Origin: a virus
DNA length: 38,243 nucleotides
IMG/VR virus record: IMGVR_UViG_3300010413_000087
Location: 1-38,243 of that record
Strand: one strand, 5' to 3'
Shown here: positions 6,625 to 15,600 of the stretch, piece after piece
Numbering within the stretch: position 1 is the first letter of the stretch
Layout of the letters: the number at the start of each line of letters is the position of its first letter
Notes under the pieces: generated by a model
What the model was told of the DNA's origin: nothing
Database searches by the model: none
What the model saw: the letters and a program-made list of their open reading frames with translations, nothing else
Position numbers and translations under genes: made by a program

Positions 6625-6759
6625 TTACAGGGTCAGTGCTAGAAGCACCAACCGTCCAATGTCCTCATATTCCTCGCTGCCGTAGCAGAAGAGTGCCATT
6701 ACTACGGTGAACGCGACCAACGCCAGCACGAGCCGCAGTGCCTTGATCCTATAGTTCAT
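6625..6759 (-). CDS. Very small membrane protein
   Basis: A 44-aa protein whose ATG (6759) overlaps the stop of the preceding leftward gene (ATGA), with GAAAGGA upstream. It begins with a basic MNYRIKALR, then one hydrophobic segment (LVLALVAFTVVMALFCYG), a short acidic loop (SEEYEDIG) and a second short hydrophobic end (RLVLLALTL). It is probably a one- or two-pass inner membrane protein. The coupled start and good ribosome binding site make it a credible gene. No function assigned. Confidence 0.65.
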   Translation of the reverse strand: MNYRIKALRLVLALVAFTVVMALFCYGSEEYEDIGRLVLLALTL

Positions 6760-7064
6760 GAGTCTATCCTTTCCAAGTACACGATCTCCTCCCACTCATC
6801 CCGGTGATCGCCGATGTACAGACTGAGGAGTTCCACCAGGGTGAAGTCTGCGCCCGCATCGACCCAGTGGATGACGGGCATATCGGGCATCTGCCACATG
6901 TCAAGGAGTTGGGCGATGTAGTGCTCGATGCTCTCTGGTGTACCGTCGCCGACCAGAGCGTATCCCAACATGACCTCGCCGGCGGAGTGATTGCCAACGT
7001 ATTGGTCCCATAGCATCCCGGTCACCTGAGCCCGGGTGCCTTGCAATCGGATCGGGTTGTTCAT
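6756..7064 (-). CDS. Hypothetical acidic protein
   Basis: A 102-aa protein with TAAAGGAG before its ATG. It is acidic and has helices typical of a globular protein (AGEVMLGYALVGDG, SIEHYIAQLLDMW, FTLVELLSLYIGD), ending EWEEIVYLERIDS. No Cys clusters or membrane segments. Its stop overlaps the start of the small membrane gene downstream, so the two are translationally coupled. Small acidic phage early proteins often bind host proteins, but nothing here shows that directly. Confidence 0.72.
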   Translation of the reverse strand: MNNPIRLQGTRAQVTGMLWDQYVGNHSAGEVMLGYALVGDGTPESIEHYIAQLLDMWQMPDMPVIHWVDAGADFTLVELLSLYIGDHRDEWEEIVYLERIDS

Positions 7065-7075
7065 GGTCTGCTCCT

Positions 7076-7318
7076 TTAGTACGGTCGCTGCGATGCCTGT
7101 TGGGACAGGTACTCGCGGAGTGTAATGCCAAGGTAGTACAGCTTGGCGAGTTGGCTAGGATCTCGGGGGTCGACCTCGATGGTGAATGAGGGGGTCTGGC
7201 GCACGGTCTTAAGTAGGGCGATGCCCCCTGGCATGTTGGCAGCGTGGAGGTAGTACGTGACCCCGAGCTTGCGAATGATGGCCTGCGGTGGCAGTTCTCT
7301 CCATTCTTCGGGGGTCAT
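7076..7318 (-). CDS. Hypothetical protein
   Basis: An 80-aa protein of unknown function. The ATG overlaps the stop of the preceding leftward gene by 4 bases (ATGA), indicating translational coupling. The sequence starts MTPEEWRELPPQAIIRKLGV and ends in a helix with LYYLGITLREYLSQQ. There is a central strand-rich stretch (TPSFTIEVDP). No membrane segment or metal motif is seen. Confidence 0.7.
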   Translation of the reverse strand: MTPEEWRELPPQAIIRKLGVTYYLHAANMPGGIALLKTVRQTPSFTIEVDPRDPSQLAKLYYLGITLREYLSQQASQRPY

Positions 7319-8013
7319 GGTCGGTGCTCCCGCAGGTCTAGTGTTTCCTCTCGCTCAAGAATATCCTCGAGCCTGAGGGCAACCATGTAGTCCCAGCCCT
7401 TGTAGCCGCCATGGGCATACACCGGCTGTCGGTAGAGGTGCAATCCCTTGGGCGCTGCGTCGACGATGTACTCGTACAGGTCGCGCTTATGACCTGCACG
7501 CTGTGCCTCTCTCTGGGCCATGCTCCACCCGCAAGATGTGCAGAAGCATCGGGTGGCGTTGGGGCGGCTCAGAAGTTGGGGTATGCGGACCATCATAGTA
7601 GCCAACTGGCGGCAATTGGGGGTAGCGCACTTGAATGTCCTGTAGAGTTGGGGCACTTCAGGGTAGAGGAAGTAGGGCAGCGCACTCTCCTGGCGGCGAT
7701 AGCGTTGCTGCTTGAGGTCGGCGAGTTCCTCGCGGACGGTGGCGAGAGTGTGCTCTCTAGAGTGCAACTGCTGGGTGAGGGCACCAATCTGGCCAGAGAG
7801 GTCGGCGCACTCCAGTTCGAGCCTCTCGGCGACGATGGTTGCCTCGGCGATCTCAGCCTTCAGTTGCGGAAGCGAGTAGAGAGGCTCGGCGTAGAGGAAG
7901 AGATCCCCGCTGACCCCGCTGACTCCTCGGCGGAGTGCCTCGAAGTCGGGGTCTTCGACGACTACACTGTACTCTGAGAGGTCTTCTCTCTGGAAGGTTA
8001 CTGAGTATCTCAC
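7315..8013 (-). CDS. Coiled-coil protein with zinc-binding C-terminal half
   Basis: A 232-aa protein starting with GTG, with GAAAGGAG 8-9 bases upstream. Residues 1-45 form an N-terminal beta domain (MRYSVTFQREDLSEYSVVVE). Residues about 48-106 are a long coiled coil (LKAEIAEATIVAERLELE, then EELADLKQQRYRR), so the protein probably dimerises. Next come two Cys pairs, C129-x4-C134 and C158-x2-C161, an expected zinc site. The C-terminus is rich in Tyr, Arg and His and ends with the helix ALRLEDILEREETLDL. A dimeric, nucleic-acid-binding early protein is plausible but unproven. It is the second gene from the leftward promoter. Confidence 0.75.
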   Translation of the reverse strand: MRYSVTFQREDLSEYSVVVEDPDFEALRRGVSGVSGDLFLYAEPLYSLPQLKAEIAEATIVAERLELECADLSGQIGALTQQLHSREHTLATVREELADLKQQRYRRQESALPYFLYPEVPQLYRTFKCATPNCRQLATMMVRIPQLLSRPNATRCFCTSCGWSMAQREAQRAGHKRDLYEYIVDAAPKGLHLYRQPVYAHGGYKGWDYMVALRLEDILEREETLDLREHRP

Positions 8014-8039
8014 GGTCTGTCTCCTTTCGGTGGTGTGGG

Positions 8040-8399
8040 CTAGAATGGATCAACGGGGTGCGGCTCGGCTGGTAGAGAGGGACGGCAGTGAGGGCAGTAA
8101 CCGTCCTCATAACCGTCGACGTCCCAGTCGATCTCGTGTGGAACAAACATGGACCCGGGCTGATAGAATGTCCGAGCGTTGCAGCGGGGGCAGGCCAGGG
8201 TGGTAGCGGGTAGACGGGTGGGGCGCAGTAGCTTCCCAGAGATACGCCACGCATCCAGCAAAGAGCGGCGACCTGGCTTGCCCAGTTGCCGCTCGACCTC
8301 GGCCACAGCCTCGCTGCGGTCGTCGTTGGGGGTGTGGACGGTGGTAATGCGAACGTCCCGCCCCTTTCCGCTTCGGTAGAATACTGTCCAGCTTTGCAT
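8040..8399 (-). CDS. First leftward gene, zinc-ribbon protein
   Basis: A 119-aa protein. I place the start at the ATG at 8399, which has AGAAAGGAGAG nearby; longer in-frame starts fall within the control region. It begins with a beta strand (MQSWTVFYRSGKGRDVRITTV), followed by a helix (DRSEAVAEVERQL). C70-x2-C73 and C102-x2-C105 form a zinc ribbon with a 28-residue insert that contains HEIDWDVDGYEDG. The C-terminus is Pro-rich. As the promoter-proximal gene it should be made earliest and most strongly. Its function is unknown. The extended -10 promoter at 8454-8462 lies about 55 bases upstream. Confidence 0.75.
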   Translation of the reverse strand: MQSWTVFYRSGKGRDVRITTVHTPNDDRSEAVAEVERQLGKPGRRSLLDAWRISGKLLRPTRLPATTLACPRCNARTFYQPGSMFVPHEIDWDVDGYEDGYCPHCRPSLPAEPHPVDPF

Positions 8400-8453
8400 C
8401 TTGCTCTCCTTTCTTGGTTGGTCTTCTCTCTCGGTCTTGCGTGTTGCGCCCTG

Positions 8454-8462
8454 AGCATAACA
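8454..8462 (-). promoter_or_regulatory. Leftward extended -10 promoter
   Basis: On the minus strand TGTTATGCT reads as a TGn-extended -10 element (TATGCT), without a good -35 box at the standard spacing. Transcription would start near 8447, giving a leader of about 48 bases to the ATG at 8399. It overlaps the edge of the GTATCAA-like repeats at 8470-8504, so a repressor bound there would block it. Confidence 0.5.
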
Positions 8463-8469
8463 ATCGGGC

Positions 8470-8538
8470 GTACAAAACCCGTGTAAAAAGTGTATCAAAC
8501 CCGTTCCAAAAGCGGGGTGGGTGTATCAAGTTTGATAC
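8470..8538. promoter_or_regulatory. GTATCAA operator array
   Basis: A perfect dyad GTATCAA-GT-TTGATAC lies at 8523-8538. Direct partial copies are GTATCAAACCCGT (8492-8504) and GTACAAAACCCGT (8470-8482), which match each other at 11 of 13 positions and are spaced 22 bp, two helical turns. They sit upstream of the leftward -10 element. The dyad reads GTATC-N6-GATACGCG and recurs with the same spacing at 36913. The likely ligand is a phage repressor. Confidence 0.65.
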
Positions 8539-8714
8539 GCGGAGACCCTGGTCAGACATATGTCGGCCGCGTTCATACGTTTCGTATAGTCACCCCCCTT
8601 GGGGAGACACGGGGGGACTTCTCAGAGGAATTGACCGAATGTGAGCGGAAGTGAGCGTCTGTGCCAGAGCGTGCATCGCTTCACACTAGCCACGATGCGC
8701 TCGTGCGGGACGGG

Positions 8715-8742
8715 TTGACAGGCCGGCAAAGTGCGGTATAAT
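8715..8742 (+). promoter_or_regulatory. Rightward sigma-70 promoter for the structural block
   Basis: TTGACA (8715-8720), a 16-base spacer and TATAAT (8737-8742) form a near-perfect housekeeping promoter. It points into the portal gene. Its -10 overlaps a GTG in frame with portal, so translation must start downstream, at the ATG at 8791. No other strong promoter was noticed between here and 36,600, so it may drive most of the late block. Confidence 0.85.
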
Positions 8743-8790
8743 GGGGTTGAGGTGAGGGTCGTCCTCTTGGGTGCAGGGGAAGGGACAGCG

Positions 8791-10668
8791 ATGGACGACC
8801 TTGGGCTTACTGATACCGGTTCAGGATCTCGGGAAGAGCAATTGTTTACACTCGCTGACACCCTCGTCAGTGAGCACAGTGCGCGGGATGCGCTCCTCGA
8901 CGCATTACTCCCCTACTATTTCCTCGACGCAGAGCAAGACCCAGAAGATGATGACGAGCGGGACGAACACCTCAAGCGGGTACGTATGCCGCATGGCACC
9001 GATGTTGTCGATCTCGTACAGGCGATGCTGAGTGACACAGAGCTTCAGATCGTCGTGCCGGCAAGGTCGGACAAGAAACGAGATCTGAGTCTCGCCGACG
9101 TGACTGAGGCATGGCTGCAGGCACTTGTGTCGCAGAATGATAGGCACAGCGACCAGGGACTACTCGATGCAGCTGCGTGGCTAGTAGCAATGAGGGGTGC
9201 GTTCTGTGCCAGGGTCGTGTTTCTGCGCGCCAATCTAGAGTTGGTGGATGGTGTGTACGTGCAGGGTGACACCCCGCCGATTGTGCTACAGGTGCGAGAT
9301 CCCCGCTATGTCTATCCACGGTTTGGTCAGGATGGGCTCCTGTATGTCGTCGAGCGCTGCATCAGAACGGTCGCCGATATCAGATATACGTGGGGGTCAG
9401 AACTGCTACCCGGGAAGAAGCCCGACGAGGAGGTCGAGTGGACGGAACTGTGGACACGGGACGAGTACTGCTATTGGGCCGATGGCATGCTAGTCCCGCG
9501 AACTGAGAACGTCCCCGGGGTACGCAACGGACAGGTCGAGGGACCATGGGCCCATGGTTACGGGTGTCTGCCGTACGTGTTTCAGTTCGCCCAGCAGACC
9601 GGCCTGTTGGCACCGGAACGGCGGATCCGTCCTATGCTCGAGTCTGTCCGCCCTGTTATCGACAGCCTCAATATGATGGACACCGTAGAACTGACGACCC
9701 TGTCCGAGTACGGTGGGGACGCATTGGTCGTCCAGACGTTGGACGACGAGTTCAAGGTAGACCTCAGCCCACTTGCCGAAAACTACATTCGCCCGGGGGA
9801 GAGTATCGGCTGGCTGCGGTCTGGACGTCAGCCCTACGAGGCAGCGCAAGCCCGAGGGAAATTTGAGGCAGCATTCCAGCGGGGCACATTCCCGTACACT
9901 ATGTACGGTGCGGATCCTGGGCGGATGATGAGCGGGTTCTCTCTGAGCCTACTGAACCAGGGGGGGCAGTTGCGTTTGCGCCGGCTCATCCGTGCTATCG
10001 AGGAAGGCATGGCCGATCTACTTTCGAAGGCGTTGCAAGTAGCGGATAGGATGGTTGCGCCTTTGCTCGACGAGGGCAAGATCGCGGCTTATCTACGGAC
10101 TGACGTGGCGCGGGACGACGGGGGCAAGAGGACAATTCGCGAAGAGATTGTACTCAAGCCAGAGGATCTGGAGGGCTACTATGTCGTGGATGTGGCGTTA
10201 GGGGATCCGCTACCCACCGACCGTCAGGGCAATCTTGTGATGGCGCTGCGTACGCAGCAGGTGGGTACGAATGGCCGGCCACTGCTCTCCTGGCAGACTG
10301 CGGTAGAAATGTTCAATCTGGTTGATTCTCCAGCTGAGGAGCGCTGGCGCATCGAGTCGGAGTTGGTAGCCGAGGATCCGAAGGTCAAGGCCTTACGGAT
10401 GGCCATTTTCACGGCAAAGGTCATCGCTGAGTTGCGGGAAGAGGCTGAGGAACTGGGCATCAACATAGAGGCTGTGATGGCAGAGGCAGCGGCGGCAGAG
10501 CGCCCGCCACCAGCGCAGCCAGGATCACCGGCCGGCCTGCCATCACAGATGTTGCCATCACAGATGCAGGGGGGTGGAATTGGGCCCATGGGTCCAGGGG
10601 GACCGATGGGACCGTTCGAGGGGGTGGGTGCTGAAGGGTTCCCACCCTTTCAGGAAGGGGGGTTCTAA
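8791..10668 (+). CDS. Portal protein
   Basis: A 625-aa protein that forms the dodecameric ring at the capsid vertex, through which DNA is packaged and ejected. The start is taken as ATG 8791 (MDDLGLTDTGSGSREEQ) because the promoter -10 box lies over the only longer start. Features: an acidic N-terminal helix, a central beta/alpha body (PPIVLQVRDPRYVYPRFG, then GCLPYVFQFAQQTGL), the long helices expected of the stem/wing (LESVRPVIDSLNMMDTVELT), and a helical C-terminal region ending in a Pro/Gly/Met-rich tail. Size, position as first late gene and relation to the terminase support this. No single motif proves it. Confidence 0.8.
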   Translation: MDDLGLTDTGSGSREEQLFTLADTLVSEHSARDALLDALLPYYFLDAEQDPEDDDERDEHLKRVRMPHGTDVVDLVQAMLSDTELQIVVPARSDKKRDLSLADVTEAWLQALVSQNDRHSDQGLLDAAAWLVAMRGAFCARVVFLRANLELVDGVYVQGDTPPIVLQVRDPRYVYPRFGQDGLLYVVERCIRTVADIRYTWGSELLPGKKPDEEVEWTELWTRDEYCYWADGMLVPRTENVPGVRNGQVEGPWAHGYGCLPYVFQFAQQTGLLAPERRIRPMLESVRPVIDSLNMMDTVELTTLSEYGGDALVVQTLDDEFKVDLSPLAENYIRPGESIGWLRSGRQPYEAAQARGKFEAAFQRGTFPYTMYGADPGRMMSGFSLSLLNQGGQLRLRRLIRAIEEGMADLLSKALQVADRMVAPLLDEGKIAAYLRTDVARDDGGKRTIREEIVLKPEDLEGYYVVDVALGDPLPTDRQGNLVMALRTQQVGTNGRPLLSWQTAVEMFNLVDSPAEERWRIESELVAEDPKVKALRMAIFTAKVIAELREEAEELGINIEAVMAEAAAAERPPPAQPGSPAGLPSQMLPSQMQGGGIGPMGPGGPMGPFEGVGAEGFPPFQEGGF

Positions 10669-11378
10669 TGAGTTGGATGACGCAGTTAGAGTTGGGGATG
10701 CTAACGGCATTCACTGCCTATCAGGAGGAAGGCATTGTCGAGTCGTACGTAGGCCAGGATGTAAGCCGGCGGACGGGGGTTGTCGAGTTGGGTGGACATG
10801 CGGCTCGGCGGGGTATGCCCGAGGTCGTATTCTATGATGAGGCTAACAACCCTATCACTCGGCAGCAGTTTGAGACGTGGTTCGGGGGGGCACTGGATAT
10901 CCGCACCTGCGACCCGCTACCGGGGTTGAAGACCCTGCGGCTGGCAGCTGTCTGCGCTAGGGACTGGGGTGCGGTCCAGTTGGTCACGCTACTGGATGAC
11001 ACCGGCGCTCCTTTGATAAACGCGGCTGTCGGCAGGTGGTGGCCAGACGCGCCACAGTTGGATCCGTTTCCACCGGACTGCATGGCCACTCGCTGGAAAG
11101 ACAGAGCGGTTGTAGGGTGGACCGATCTGAACGGGAACGTCGGGTTCGGTATGGGGAAAGGGGATTGCCCACCCGGGTCTTCGGCGTGTTGGCCAATCCA
11201 TTGCAAAGCGCCGGCGGACTTCTGCGGCGGGCTGGGTTGGTCACCCGGGCGGGAGCACAAGACTGCAGCGCTCGTGTTCGTGCTCGTCGATGACGAGGAG
11301 CCGCCACCCCCACCGGATGACAACTGGCGGCTACTCTTTGAGAGACTAGACGAGATCATTGCCAGGATGCCTGGATGA
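10668..11378 (+). CDS. Virion protein with carbohydrate-binding-like domain
   Basis: A 236-aa protein overlapping the portal stop by one base (TAATG). The first 90 residues include helices and GVVELGGHAARRGMPEVVFYD. Residues about 100-215 look like a beta-sandwich: GAVQLVTLLDDTGAPLINAAVG, VVGWTDLNGNVGFGMGKGD, several Cys (CPPGSSACWPIHCK, DFCGGLGW) and GREHKTAALVFVLVDD. I recognise the order (W-T-D-x-N-G, GMG, GLGW, H-x-T-AL-F) from carbohydrate-binding modules in actinobacterial and Chloroflexota hydrolases. That is memory, not a search. A Pro linker precedes a C-terminal helix. It may be a head-bound fibre that holds host surface sugars. Confidence 0.55.
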   Translation: MSWMTQLELGMLTAFTAYQEEGIVESYVGQDVSRRTGVVELGGHAARRGMPEVVFYDEANNPITRQQFETWFGGALDIRTCDPLPGLKTLRLAAVCARDWGAVQLVTLLDDTGAPLINAAVGRWWPDAPQLDPFPPDCMATRWKDRAVVGWTDLNGNVGFGMGKGDCPPGSSACWPIHCKAPADFCGGLGWSPGREHKTAALVFVLVDDEEPPPPPDDNWRLLFERLDEIIARMPG

Positions 11379-11399
11379 TGCAGCGCTAGGGGGACGAAG

Positions 11400-11675
11400 A
11401 TGCCGAAGGAGATGGACGCAGTGATTGCGGGGTTGCGTCGGGATGCCCAGCGGCAACTAGCCGGTATGCCCGCCAGGAGTCGCCGGCGCCGGCCGCGTCT
11501 ATCCCAGGCGGACCAGTTCCGTCGGTTCTTGGCTGGGACAGAAAAGCGCCGGCTTGAGTCGGGAGAGGTCACCGTTCAGCAGTACAGAGCGTATCAGGAG
11601 TCTATGCTCAAAGAGTTGGAGCGTCAGGGTGCGCTCGAGACAGGAGGACAGGATGCCACCGAGAAACAGAGGTAG
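11400..11675 (+). CDS. Small basic helical protein
   Basis: A 91-aa basic protein with predicted helices (AVIAGLRRDAQRQLAGM, ADQFRRFLAGTEKRRLE, VQQYRAYQESMLKELERQG). The start ATG has an AGGGGGA ribosome binding site. The 3' end overlaps the next gene by 23 bases. It could be a head completion or internal virion factor, judged only by position between the portal and the giant protein. No motif is recognised. Confidence 0.65.
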   Translation: MPKEMDAVIAGLRRDAQRQLAGMPARSRRRRPRLSQADQFRRFLAGTEKRRLESGEVTVQQYRAYQESMLKELERQGALETGGQDATEKQR

Positions 11676-12600
11676 GCCACCGCAAAGGCTATTCGCACCA
11701 CCGGGGGAAGGCTTCTGGGAGCCGATCCAGCCGGGGACATTGCCAGTGATGCCACGACCCTATGTACCGATGGCAAGCAGGCAGAGGCAGGGACCGGTGT
11801 TTGGGTCGCAGGGATATCTTCCCTACCAACGGGGACCGGTGCCGGGGTATATGTCACCGGAAGCCAGTTACTTTGCTCCCCCAGCACCCAGTTACATGCT
11901 GCCGTCAGGTGCCCAGACGCCGGTGATGGGTGCAGCGCAGAATGCGGTTCTTGGCATGGGGGCATCCATGCCGGGGACGCAGGTATTCTCCCCCTTTATG
12001 CCGGCAGCGGCGGGGTTCCCAGAGGGTGTATCGCCAACTGCTATGGCTGCAGGGGGTGCCGGCTACCCTGGACCGAGGCTGCAGCCATCCGATGCAGTAG
12101 CATGGCCAGCGCAGGACGTCTACGGGGTCGGTACCTGGCCTTACACAGCGCAGAACCCCCAGCCGGCGACGCTACCCACGGGGGCAGGGGGAGCGCCAGG
12201 TGGGCCAGGTGCTGGGCGGGGATCTGCAACGCCACCGGCACCAGCGAACCCAGCCCCGCCCGGGATCAATCAGGGGTGGTGGGATGCGTTCACTCGGGAA
12301 CATGGCGGGGAGAACCCCCAGGAGTTCTATGAGCGCAGCGGCGAAGGGTTGCAGGATGCGCTGTGGGATAGGGACTGGTCAGAGCAGTTCGCGAGGGATA
12401 CTGGAAGACCTCCGAACGACGATGAGTGGAGAGCACATTGGTTCATGACCAGGACCGGGGCAACGCAAGAGCAGAGGGACGAGTGGAAACGAGCGAAAGA
12501 GATCCGCAGAGCGCTACGTCGCTATGGGGACCGGGAACCGAGTGAGCCATTCCAGCAGCGTCCCCCGGTGTATGTCCCCCCGTACGTCATCTGGGGATAG
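11653..12600 (+). CDS. Pro/Gly-rich low-complexity virion protein
   Basis: A 315-aa protein starting at ATG 11653, with CAGGAGG upstream; the longer frame begins inside the previous gene. Residues 1-190 are Pro/Gly/Ala/Met-rich and almost certainly disordered (MPRPYVPMASRQRQ, GYMSPEASYFAPPAPSYM). Residues about 200-300 are helical and Trp-rich (WWDAFTREHGGENPQEFYE, QFARDTGRPPNDDEWRAHW). It ends VPPYVIWG. Its composition resembles that of the giant protein that follows, so it may be an internal virion partner. Function unknown. Confidence 0.65.
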   Translation: MPPRNRGRPPQRLFAPPGEGFWEPIQPGTLPVMPRPYVPMASRQRQGPVFGSQGYLPYQRGPVPGYMSPEASYFAPPAPSYMLPSGAQTPVMGAAQNAVLGMGASMPGTQVFSPFMPAAAGFPEGVSPTAMAAGGAGYPGPRLQPSDAVAWPAQDVYGVGTWPYTAQNPQPATLPTGAGGAPGGPGAGRGSATPPAPANPAPPGINQGWWDAFTREHGGENPQEFYERSGEGLQDALWDRDWSEQFARDTGRPPNDDEWRAHWFMTRTGATQEQRDEWKRAKEIRRALRRYGDREPSEPFQQRPPVYVPPYVIWG

Positions 12601-12603
12601 GCC

Positions 12604-15600
12604 ATGACCAACTGGTGGACAAGGGAGAGCGCAGAGCGTAACGAGGAGGCGGAGCAGTGGTCTAGCTCGGCCAATACGTGGTACCAGTATCTGCAGCAGC
12701 AGCAGCAGCAAATGCAGCCGCAGTCTGGGTCGCCATTCGCTCCCCCGGCCACCGACGTGGAACTGCCCAGTCGCTACGCACCCCCGCAGATGCCCGAGTA
12801 TGGGCCAGAGTATAGGCAGGGGCAGGCGGACAATTGGTGGGACTGGCTATGGGGTGGCGTACGCGGGCGAGTAGAAGAGGCATGGCATCGTCCTCTTGAG
12901 GAGCCGGCAGTAGAAGAGGAGCCCGAGACGTTCACCGAGGCGTGGCAGCGTGTATCCGAGGATGTCCAGGCAGAGGAAGGGCTCGGGCGGATCGGCGCTG
13001 CGCTGGGGGGTGCCGCCGGCCTACTGGCGCAGGGCGCAGGTCGACTCGTCGAGGGGGTGGTAGAACCGGTGGTGCGTGGTACCGGGGTCTTGGGGCAGTC
13101 CCTGTCGGCCGGTTTCCAGGCTATACAGGAGCCGGCCAATGTGCTGGAGCAACTGACCGGGGCTGCAGCCATTGCCCTGCGGGGAGAAGCTGACACGGAA
13201 ACGGTGCAGGAATGGGCACCACTGACCGAGAGGACGTGGTCATTGGCGTGGCAGCAGGCGCAGGAGCGGTTGGGGATCAGGGATCCAGAAGAGCTTCAGC
13301 CTGGGCAGATGACTACCGAGGCCTGGGGACGGGACGTGCTAGGCAGAGCGCTCGACGACGTGAAGAGTGGAAGACGGACTGCTAGCCAGATAGTACAGGA
13401 GGAGCAACTACCGATAGCCGAGTTCCTGGGTGCGTTCGCCGCGGATCCGCTGAATGTGATTGACGCGATCAACCCGTCGAACGTGCGGCGTATAAATGCG
13501 GCAATCGAGTCAAGTGAAGTCGCGTACGCCACCCGAGCGGCGGAACTGGCCCAGCAAGCATCGGACCTGGGAGAGGGCAGTCGGGTGCGCCGAGTCGTTG
13601 ACCGAGTGTTCGGTGGACCGGAGGGTGCCCAGCGTCTAAACCCGCTAGCCGCGACAGCGACAGCGAAGGTCGACCAGGATCTCGCCGGCGTCTACCTGTT
13701 TGTAACGGGGCTGACGCACGATGTCGGCAACGGGGGTGAGGCAGTGCGGCGATTGCGGGATTGGATAGCGGATCCCGCAGCTGCAGCGGATGTGTATGGT
13801 GCGGCACTAGCCAGCGAACGAGGCCTGCAGGCGGCAGAAGTACTAAAGGGGCTGGACCTGAACACACTGGCCACCGGGATCCCGGGCAGACGGTTCAATG
13901 CCCGGGCATTTGCCAGCGAGGTAGGGTTGTACGCCCGGGAGGTGCTCGAGGAAACGCATGGCCTGGTAGATCCGCAGGGGTACGCCAAGTTTGCCCGGGC
14001 ATTCAAGGGTTTCTCCAGTGAGTTCTACCTGACGCTAAAGCCCGGGTACTGGTTTAGGAATGCGGTCGACAATGCCGGCACCCTGGCGTATGACGGGATC
14101 CTGGCGTTGGATACGCCGGCGCACATCGACGAGTACCTGGATGCCATCGGTGCGATCTCACTGCGCGCATCGGAACTGGGTGCCATACGGGAGAGCAAGC
14201 TACCATCGGTTCTAGGACGAGCCAGTAACATGGCCAGGACGTTCCTGGCAAAGGCGCACATCGGGGAGGATGCGTTTTTTCGACGGGGATACGTGGGAGC
14301 CCATCGGCGGACTTGGGGAAAGTTGTGGCAGAGTGGGGCTAACGTCCCGAATGTCCCAGACAGCCTGACTCATCTCGAAAGAGAGCTACTGTCAGCGGCA
14401 CGTTCATCCCGCTCCAGCAAAGCGTTGGCCGATGAGATAGAAACGATGCTGCGGGCGACGACCCCCGGCGAGGGATTGCGCGACATTGTGGGGTACCTGG
14501 ACGACGATGCCCTGCAGGCACTGAGCCCAGCCATGCTCGACGATCTACGCATGCAGATCACATCGGCGACATCGATGGATGAGGTCGAGGGGATCCTGGC
14601 CAGAGCGCAGGAAAGCATCCTGGCTCATGGCGATGAAGCGCTTGTGGGGACGGTGATAGATCCAGCCGAGGTTCGGTCGGTCTGGACCGATACAGAGATA
14701 GAGGAGATGAGAGCTTCTCTGGCCACCAGCCTCATGGAAGATGCCAGACGATTTGGCCTGGACGAGGACCAGGCTGTCGCGTCTATCGCTGCATCATTCC
14801 GCCGATGGGAGGAGTTGGATCTGCAGCTGCAGCAGGCAGTCTCGTCGAACATGCGGCAGGCGGCAGAGTTGACGTCGAATGACGCGTTGCAGGTAGTATA
14901 CCGTGCGAACCGACGGTCACAGCGCATCCTAGAAGAGACGCGACGAGTCGTAGATGCTGCCCGGGAGGAGGCCTGGGCGAAAGCGTCTGCGGTGAAGGGG
15001 GTCAGTGCGGTACGTAGGGCAGAACTGGACGTCATCTGGGGAGACTATTTTGCCCTTGCCAGCCGGCAGTGGGATGCCGCATATGCGGCACGTATGGCAG
15101 AGATGGAGAATGCTTGGGCAGATCTGCAGCGGGTCGCTGCCGGCGAGTCTTTCCGTAGCATCAGCGGGCTGGATGCCCGGGCTATGATGGAGGAGCGAGT
15201 GGACTATGCCGCCCGTCGGGCCAGGGACGCACGAGTGGCGCTCGATGAGGCAGCGGACTTTGACCAGAGGTTGGATATTCTTCGCGCCCGGGTGGATATC
15301 GCTCGGGAACGTGCCTGGGGTGCAGCGAACGGGTTGCCAGACCAGCGCACCCTAGATCTACTCGATTCCGCCGACCGGATGGAGCAGATCATCGCTCGAA
15401 AGTGGAGAGCAGAGCGGGAATATCTGCGCCAGTCGATGCTCAAGAGGAGAGAGGCAGCACTTGCTGCGCTTGAGCAGGCCCGGGAGATCAGCAAGACGCT
15501 GCAGCATGACACCAACGTAGAGCTATTCAACGTTGAACTGTGGTTCCGTGCAGCACAGGATGCCCTAGCCAAGGAGAGGTTCCGCGAACTGGCGCAGGTG

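Larger units (their letters stand above)
8400..8790. promoter_or_regulatory. Divergent control region between early and late blocks
   Basis: This 391-bp stretch has no convincing gene. It contains a leftward extended -10 promoter, GTATCAA-type operator repeats and a rightward sigma-70 promoter, all listed separately. Additional symmetric elements are the palindrome GACATATGTC (8555-8564), the dyad ATACG-TTT-CGTAT (8575-8587), a C6/G6 hairpin (8588-8619) and the direct repeat GTGAGCG at 8641 and 8651, one helical turn apart. The density of repeats suggests several regulators compete here, as at a lytic/lysogenic or early/late switch. Confidence 0.75.

Noticed and set aside
8731-8790. Longer portal start at GTG 8731
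   Set aside because: The -10 box of the rightward promoter (8737-8742) lies downstream of this codon, so it would not be in the transcript. ATG 8791 is used instead.
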